From an uncultured Clostridia bacterium (GTDB taxonomy: Bacteria > Bacillota > Clostridia > TANB77 > CAG-508): a stretch of 47,761 nt of DNA. The translations under genes were made by a program, and so were the position numbers. Where the stretch lies: contig CAKPEG010000012.1 of the NCBI GenBank assembly GCA_934149275.1, positions 1 to 47,761 of the forward strand. Reading direction: 5' to 3'. Below the pieces are notes generated by a model. That model made no database searches. It saw only the letters and a program-made list of their open reading frames with translations, and was not told the DNA's origin. How positions within the stretch are numbered: the first letter of the stretch is position 1; each line of letters starts with the position of its first letter. Of this stretch, positions 42,288-47,761 are shown piece by piece.

Positions 42288-43583
42288 TTAGGCGTTTTCT
42301 GGTTGATTTTCTTCATTTGCTTTTATTGTTACTGTTGTAATTAATCTAGATTTATATGTTGCTTTTACATTATATGTTTTTGTTTCATCAAGTTTTTCTT
42401 CTAATGCTTGTACTGCTTCTTCATCTTTTCCATCTTCTTCGTCAGCATCTAATTTTATTGAAATAACATTTTTCTCTGCATTGTCTGAATTTAATTTTAT
42501 TACTGTTTCTAAAAGATCTTTTACATCTGAAGCATTTTTTTCACTTCCAACATATGATTCTATTTCAGCATTATATTTTGATTTTTCTTGTTCAGTCATT
42601 TCTGTATTTTTATCATCTGTATTATTGGCATTTTTATTTTCAATTTTTTCAAATGCTTTTAACTTAAATTCTCCATCAACTTTAGTAAATGTATATTTGT
42701 AATCCTGGATTTGGTTTAAATCAACATATTTTGAAATGGAATTATATACATATCCGTCAATATCTTGATTTGCAGTTGTTCTTAATGCGTTTTCATAATC
42801 GCTATATGAGAATGCTTTTAGCCCTGCATCTTCAGGAAATTCTTTCATTTGGAAGTCATAATCTGATAATAGTTGGCAACCGTTTGCGTTTATTTCTTCT
42901 GAGAAAAATGGTTGAATAAATATTGGTTTAACATATATTTCTATTTTATCACTATACTTAACTGCCTTTGTTATTACTTCTGTTACTTCAGGTGGCGTAT
43001 CTTCTTCTACATCATTTTCTTGTACTTCATAGTTTGCAGTTGTTTTATTATACGTATACCCTATTGTTTTATATTTGTCTGTAAAGTTCGTATCACTATC
43101 ATAAAGGCTGAAATCTTTAAACTCAATGTTTGAATCTTCAAATATTTTGTCCGCATATTCTTGTACTTTATCTTTTGATACAGATTTTGTGCTACTTTCT
43201 TTGTTCATATCTGAATTAGTTACTTGAGCCATAGCCAATATTAATTTTAATTCATTTTTTATATTCTCGTTATCTTTGTCGAATCCGCCTGATTCATATA
43301 TTGCATATTTTGCAAAAGTTTTTTTGTTTCCAGCTAATTTATAGGCACTTGCAATATCTTGGTCACTGTTTATTAAATCTTCTGAGGTGATTTCTTCACC
43401 TTTTTCATCAACTTTTGTTGTATTTGTTTCTTCTGGTGTTTGATTTGTTGCCACATTTTCTGGTTGAGTATTAATTTTATCTTTGTTTGTTCCTAATATG
43501 ATTACACAAGTTAATATTATTGCCACAAGTAACGCAATAAATATTATTAATGCAACTAATGGTATTCCTTTTTTTCTTTTCAT
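42288..43583 (-). CDS. Membrane-anchored surface protein of unknown function
   Basis: 431 aa. One N-terminal membrane helix (about 8-29) is followed by an acidic, Asn/Thr/Glu-rich external region. No lipobox and no recognised catalytic motif. The C-terminal part (about 330-431) has NVISIKLDADEEDGKDEEAV and a beta strand KTYNVKATYKSRLITTVTIKA. GAGGAGA precedes the ATG. It is separated from holA by about 70 bases and is probably independent of it. Confidence 0.7.
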   Translation of the reverse strand: MKRKKGIPLVALIIFIALLVAIILTCVIILGTNKDKINTQPENVATNQTPEETNTTKVDEKGEEITSEDLINSDQDIASAYKLAGNKKTFAKYAIYESGGFDKDNENIKNELKLILAMAQVTNSDMNKESSTKSVSKDKVQEYADKIFEDSNIEFKDFSLYDSDTNFTDKYKTIGYTYNKTTANYEVQENDVEEDTPPEVTEVITKAVKYSDKIEIYVKPIFIQPFFSEEINANGCQLLSDYDFQMKEFPEDAGLKAFSYSDYENALRTTANQDIDGYVYNSISKYVDLNQIQDYKYTFTKVDGEFKLKAFEKIENKNANNTDDKNTEMTEQEKSKYNAEIESYVGSEKNASDVKDLLETVIKLNSDNAEKNVISIKLDADEEDGKDEEAVQALEEKLDETKTYNVKATYKSRLITTVTIKANEENQPENA

Positions 43584-43656
43584 CGTTTTCTCTCCTCTTT
43601 TGTAATATATTTTCTTATAGATTATATATTTTAATATTTATTTTTTCAATATGTAT

Positions 43657-44661
43657 CTAACAATTTTTGCATAGAACTGATTTTAATCCTACATCTAAAT
43701 CTATCATTCCATTCTTAGATTTATAATCTAAATCGATTAACTCTTTTAAAATATTTTCAATTTCTTTTTCACTAAAATATTCTGATTGTTTTCTATACTT
43801 GCTTGTTAAGAAAACTTGATTTGGTTTTAATGATAAAGCTTCAACAAGGTCTCTTCTTTCAATTAATGCTAGTTTAGTCAAGTATAGCTTTTTAAAGTGA
43901 TTATATAGTGTGATTATTATTTTTTGAAGTGGTTCTTTATTGTATATTAAATTTCCAAGTACTATCAATGCTTTTTCGGTATTTTTACTACCTAAATAAT
44001 CTGTTAAATCAAATATAATTGCTTGCATGTCTTTAATTGTAAGCTTATCTATATCTTCTTTTTGTATTTCTCCATTTTCTCCTGCAAATTCAATTAATTT
44101 TCTTATTTCATTTAAGAGGTTTTGCATATTTGTTCCGGCTATCTCTATTAGGTAATTAAGATTTTGATCTTGTATGTTCACTTTATACATTGCACAAATC
44201 TTTTTCAATTTATTTTTTATTTCTGTTGGTTTTAAAAATTTTGTTTCAATTACTACAGCGTTTTTTTCTAATGTTTTATAGAAATCAAATTTGTGCACGG
44301 TTTCTTCAATAAATACTAGTACACAAGCCTCTTCTATTATCTCTAAATTTTCTGTAACATATTTTTTGAATTTGTCTTTCATTGGAGATTTACAATCTTT
44401 TTTAAAAAGATTTGAGTTTCTAACTATTATTAATTTTTTTGGATACCCAAACGCCGGTGTTTCTATATCAGCTATTAATGTATCAATACTATTTTCGTCT
44501 AATATAATGTAATTTATTCCTAAACTTAATTCTCCAAATACTTTTTTGATTTTTCTTAAATATTCTTGCTGTAAATATTTTTCTTCTCCATATAATACAT
44601 ATATTCCATGTAAATTTTGATTTTTTATGTCATTTTCTAAATCTAAAATATTTGTGGACAT
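43657..44661 (-). CDS. holA: DNA polymerase III subunit delta
   Basis: 334 aa. The clamp-loader subunit that opens the sliding clamp. The N-terminal NLHGIYVLYGEEKYLQQEYLRKIK, the central NLNYLIEIAGTNMQNLLNEIRKLI (near 170-195) and DKLTIKDMQAIIFDLTDYLG are typical of the Firmicutes HolA family. It follows the glycogen debranching gene by 16 bases with AAGGAG, so these are probably cotranscribed with yvcK. Confidence 0.93.
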   Translation of the reverse strand: MSTNILDLENDIKNQNLHGIYVLYGEEKYLQQEYLRKIKKVFGELSLGINYIILDENSIDTLIADIETPAFGYPKKLIIVRNSNLFKKDCKSPMKDKFKKYVTENLEIIEEACVLVFIEETVHKFDFYKTLEKNAVVIETKFLKPTEIKNKLKKICAMYKVNIQDQNLNYLIEIAGTNMQNLLNEIRKLIEFAGENGEIQKEDIDKLTIKDMQAIIFDLTDYLGSKNTEKALIVLGNLIYNKEPLQKIIITLYNHFKKLYLTKLALIERRDLVEALSLKPNQVFLTSKYRKQSEYFSEKEIENILKELIDLDYKSKNGMIDLDVGLKSVLCKNC

Positions 44662-44677
44662 TTATTTCTCCTTAAAC

Positions 44678-46696
44678 TTATTTTTCTAGCATTATTTTTA
44701 TAACTTCTGATACGCTCCAAGCCTGCGCAAATGCGCCTTTTGGAAGATATGGTGGTTTAGAATCATATAATTCTGATATAGTTCCAATAGCTCCTTCCTT
44801 CATTGCTTGAGTAAATGATTTTTTATAATTAGAAATGATTTTTTCATATTCTTCTTCTAATTTCTTTTTCTCTGTTTTATTCTTTTCATTTTTTATAATT
44901 GTTTTGAAACTTTCTACATATAACCCAGCAAGCCATGGCCATGTTATTCCTTGATGGTAACTCATATCTCTTCTAAATCCATCGCCCTCATATACTGCAA
45001 TATATTTTGGATCTTTTTTTGAAAGTGTTGCTAAACCATACTTTGTGTATAGTTCTTTAGTAACAGTTCTCAACATTTCTTTTGCTTTTTCATTGGTTAA
45101 TATCATTACAGGATATGTCGTTGCTAGTGCATATAATTGATTTGGTCTTATTTCCTCACTACCTATTACATCATCTAGGCATTTATTTTTTTCATTATAA
45201 AACTTTTTATTAAAATTAGTTCTTACCTTTTTAGCAAGTTTTTCATATTCTTCTTGTACTTTTTTATCATCAAATTTTTCTGCAAGATTTGCTACTACTT
45301 TTAATGCATTATACCATAAACTATTTAGTTCAACGGCTTTTCCATTTCTTGGTGTTACTGCAAAATTGCCTACTTTTGCATCCATCCATGTTAACTGTGT
45401 TTCAGGTGTTCCTGCTGAAATTAGCCCATCTTTATCCATAAAAATATTGCTATCATCAACATTTATTCCTTTTTGAAAACTTTCAATTATATTTTTTAGT
45501 ATCATATACAAATTATTCTTTACAAAATCATAATCGTCTGTATATTCTAAATATTTGCTAACTGCTTCAATTAATAATAATGAACTATCTACGCTATTAT
45601 AAAGTGGTCTACTGTCATAACCTGAATATCCATTAGGAACTAGTCCATACTTGATGTCTTTTGTCATCATTAATAATACTTCTTTTGCAATCTCAAATCT
45701 TTTAGTTTTTAAAAGGAGCCCTTCAAAAGAAATTAAAGTATCTCTTCCCCAATCTAAAAACCAAGGAAATCCTGCTATTATTGTATGCAATGAAAATTTT
45801 TGCCTATATGTTACAAAATTATCTGATGCAATTACTAAGTCTCTCATTTTCTCTTGATCACTTTTGCTCTGTTTTTTATCAACTAGTTTGCTAGCATTAA
45901 CTATTTTATCAATTCTCTCTTTTTCTTTTTGAATTACAACTTTTCCATCTATTTCTTCTATGTTTTCTTCTAATCCGCAAACTATTGTAAATTCTTTTGT
46001 TGAGTTTGCTTTAATATCTATTTCATATCTCCCGGGTACAAATAAATCTTCCTCTGGATAGAATCCTCTTTTTTCTTCTTCAACATAGAACATGTTCTTA
46101 AATGTATCATTTTGGTGTTCAATGTATTTTCCTTCTTTTGAGTATAAGTATATTGGTAATATTTTATTTCCATCTACAGTTATTCTTGCTTTATTTTCTG
46201 ATATTTTTTGATTTATCTGATATTCATGATTTGTATTCATACAATGAAAATCTCTATAATTCATTACTGGAGCAATTTTCATTGTTATGTCTTTATCTGT
46301 ATTTTCTACTTTATAATATATACATACAATATTTTTTCCATACACCATAGAGATTTGTTTTTCAATTTTTATTCCTTCTTCCGTCTGGTAATTAAAAATC
46401 GGATTATATACTTTCTCGAAACTCTCTAATCTCTTGTATCCCTCTGAAATGTAATTTTTACAAATGTTACTGTATAAGATTTCTTCTTTTCCGTCTATTT
46501 CAATACTCTCATCAATTTTTGCCAAAATAACATATCTTCTTGCTGGAGGCATTAGCGGTGCAATTAATAACCCATGATATTTTCTTGTATTTATTCCTAA
46601 TACTGATTGGCTAGCAAATCCACCGATTCCGTTTGTAATCAGCCATTCCTTAGTTAGCGCATCTTCAATTTTTAATTGTTTCTTACTTAACTTCAT
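44678..46696 (-). CDS. Glycogen debranching enzyme / amylo-alpha-1,6-glucosidase
   Basis: 672 aa. The N-terminal GDE domain (EWLITNGIGGFASQSVLGINTRKYHGLL, about 17-44) and the C-terminal GH133-like (alpha/alpha)6 domain (about 295-672) are both present. The active-site segment FPWFLDWGRDTLISFEGLL lies near 310-328, and RRDMSYHQGITWPWLAG near 590. It removes alpha-1,6 branches from glycogen or dextrin, supplying glucose to the fba and pfkA pathway. Position between yvcK and holA with short spacing indicates one operon. Confidence 0.93.
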   Translation of the reverse strand: MKLSKKQLKIEDALTKEWLITNGIGGFASQSVLGINTRKYHGLLIAPLMPPARRYVILAKIDESIEIDGKEEILYSNICKNYISEGYKRLESFEKVYNPIFNYQTEEGIKIEKQISMVYGKNIVCIYYKVENTDKDITMKIAPVMNYRDFHCMNTNHEYQINQKISENKARITVDGNKILPIYLYSKEGKYIEHQNDTFKNMFYVEEEKRGFYPEEDLFVPGRYEIDIKANSTKEFTIVCGLEENIEEIDGKVVIQKEKERIDKIVNASKLVDKKQSKSDQEKMRDLVIASDNFVTYRQKFSLHTIIAGFPWFLDWGRDTLISFEGLLLKTKRFEIAKEVLLMMTKDIKYGLVPNGYSGYDSRPLYNSVDSSLLLIEAVSKYLEYTDDYDFVKNNLYMILKNIIESFQKGINVDDSNIFMDKDGLISAGTPETQLTWMDAKVGNFAVTPRNGKAVELNSLWYNALKVVANLAEKFDDKKVQEEYEKLAKKVRTNFNKKFYNEKNKCLDDVIGSEEIRPNQLYALATTYPVMILTNEKAKEMLRTVTKELYTKYGLATLSKKDPKYIAVYEGDGFRRDMSYHQGITWPWLAGLYVESFKTIIKNEKNKTEKKKLEEEYEKIISNYKKSFTQAMKEGAIGTISELYDSKPPYLPKGAFAQAWSVSEVIKIMLEK

Positions 46697-46713
46697 TTGT
46701 ATATCTCCTAATT

Positions 46714-47761
46714 TTATTTATTTAGTTTTTCCATTTGTTTATATAATTTTTGATTCGCAATTTTTTGCTTGTCCGTTGCTTGTATTGATTCAATTCTATT
46801 TGCATATTTGGTATTAAACTTTCCTTTCCCTCTTGGTTTAGTTCTTTTAACTTTATTTTTTCTTTTTTGCTCTTGTAATTTCTTGTTCATCTTTCTTTCT
46901 CTTTTTAATTCATCCTCAAGAATTGAATTTATTAATAGATATTCTGGTGTACTTTCTTTATCTCTAAACTTCAAATCATTGCATATAAGTTCCATTATTG
47001 ATGAAGCTATTAAATCTGAATTGTGCCTTATGTATCCATCTTCTATTTTTGAAAGATTTTTTTGAATAATCTTTATTCCTTTTTTAGTTGCTTTGTCTAT
47101 ATCAGGCAATACAATATCTTGTCCTTCTTGGTTATATTTTCTAACATATTCTGGTATGATTTCTCCTGTATCTGCCATACAATAATCAATAATTTCTTTA
47201 CCTGTGTGTTTAAATAATGCTTCTAAGTGGTCTGTTATTGAATAATTATCTGTTTGTCCAGGTTCTGTCATTATATTAGTTATATATATTTTTATTGCTT
47301 TACTTTCTTTTATTGTCTTTGATACATTTTTAACTAACAAATTAGGTAATACATCTGTATATAAACTTCCTGGTCCAATTATTATAGCATCTGCCTCTTG
47401 TATCGCTTCTAATACTCCTGGTGCTGGCTTACAATTTGATGAGCTTATATAAATTCTTTTTATTTTTGTTACTTTACTATATGTAACCTCTGGAATTTTT
47501 TCTCTGTTTTCAACAACTGTACCATCTTCAAGTTCCGCACATATTTTTATTTCATCTAATGTTGTTGGTAAAACCTGACCAGTTATATTTAATATTTCCG
47601 TACTCTTCTTTAAACCTACAGATGTTGAAGCAAACATCTCATTCATTGCTTCTAGGTAAATATCTCCAAAATTTAAATTTTTTAGTCTTTTATTTTTGAA
47701 TTTTAAATCAAATAAATTTCTCATTAATTCTTCTTTATCTGATAAAGCGATGATACTTTCT
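46714..47761 (-). CDS. yvcK: YvcK/CofD-like gluconeogenesis factor, 5' end outside window
   Basis: The frame is open to the window edge (ESIIALSDKEELM and onward), so the ATG at 47724 is internal and the gene is truncated by the window. CofD-like signatures: ADAIIIGPGSLYTDVLPNLLV, YITNIMTEPGQTDNYS and HNSDLIASSIMELI. YvcK binds UDP-sugars and is needed for growth on gluconeogenic carbon and for wall shape. The C-terminal 80 residues are an unusual Lys/Arg/Gln-rich basic extension beyond the normal fold. It leads the debranching enzyme and holA. Confidence 0.9.
   Translation of the reverse strand, partial: ESIIALSDKEELMRNLFDLKFKNKRLKNLNFGDIYLEAMNEMFASTSVGLKKSTEILNITGQVLPTTLDEIKICAELEDGTVVENREKIPEVTYSKVTKIKRIYISSSNCKPAPGVLEAIQEADAIIIGPGSLYTDVLPNLLVKNVSKTIKESKAIKIYITNIMTEPGQTDNYSITDHLEALFKHTGKEIIDYCMADTGEIIPEYVRKYNQEGQDIVLPDIDKATKKGIKIIQKNLSKIEDGYIRHNSDLIASSIMELICNDLKFRDKESTPEYLLINSILEDELKRERKMNKKLQEQKRKNKVKRTKPRGKGKFNTKYANRIESIQATDKQKIANQKLYKQMEKLNK

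Noticed and set aside
1..47761. CRISPR arrays, integrases, transposases or prophage genes
   Set aside because: No regularly spaced repeats and no such protein families were seen; mobility is suggested only by noncoding repeats and composition.

Overview
The window is AT-rich chromosome from an endospore-forming, Gram-positive Clostridia-type bacterium, probably an uncultured gut or host-associated lineage. The evidence is a complete eight-gene spoIIIA operon, a GH25/LysM wall lysozyme, an L,D-transpeptidase, a HelD-type helicase, YvcK, SmpB, AGA-dominated arginine usage and GGAGG ribosome sites. About 85% of the sequence is coding, and most genes lie on the minus strand. There is no CRISPR array, prophage or rRNA operon; one tRNA gene (Leu, CAA) is present. 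Layout: 0.4-2 kb phosphodiesterase and alpha/beta hydrolase; 2.2-3.2 kb an SPFH gene of foreign composition; 4.2-4.9 kb a queuosine-precursor transporter behind a probable preQ1 riboswitch; 5-6.4 kb methyltransferase and PHP phosphoesterase; 6.7-8.3 kb sigma factor and membrane partner; 8.4-9.6 kb AAA/DUF4143 ATPase; 9.7-14.5 kb MMPL exporter, secreted heptad-repeat partner and divergent TetR regulator; 14.6-18.9 kb small envelope proteins, smpB, a 175-bp inverted-repeat element, fba and small peptides; 19-22.8 kb lysozyme and HelD; 23-25.8 kb orphan genes and a HipA-like kinase cluster; 25.9-28.6 kb LysR, radical SAM and an orphan gene; 28.7-30.4 kb L,D-transpeptidase and tRNA-Leu; 30.5-36.1 kb zinc-ribbon membrane protein, argS, pfkA and a membrane protein; 36.1-41.3 kb spoIIIAH to spoIIIAA; 41.6-47.8 kb membrane proteins, holA, glycogen debranching enzyme and yvcK, which runs off the right edge. 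The outstanding observation is a recoding signal. Five otherwise normal genes (a TehB-like methyltransferase, a sigma factor, an L,D-transpeptidase, spoIIIAE and spoIIIAA) are each broken by a single frame change. In all five the zero-frame codon at the break is CGG, and skipping its C so that GGN is read as glycine restores a full-length, family-typical protein; in SpoIIIAA this rebuilds the Walker A motif. By hand scan I found no CGG used as an ordinary sense codon in the remaining native genes (about 12,800 codons). The only in-frame sense CGG codons are four, in three genes that look horizontally acquired. The simplest reading is that CGG is not a normal arginine codon here and triggers +1 frameshifting, or CGGN quadruplet decoding as glycine. 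Systematic sequence error must be excluded. A second layer is mobile or repetitive. Four dispersed higher-GC genes share an almost identical promoter. A family of about 150-bp repeats occurs five times. A small palindromic leader element occurs three times just upstream of start codons, two of them inside the spoIIIA operon. Two genes carry decayed tandem copies of their own 3' ends.
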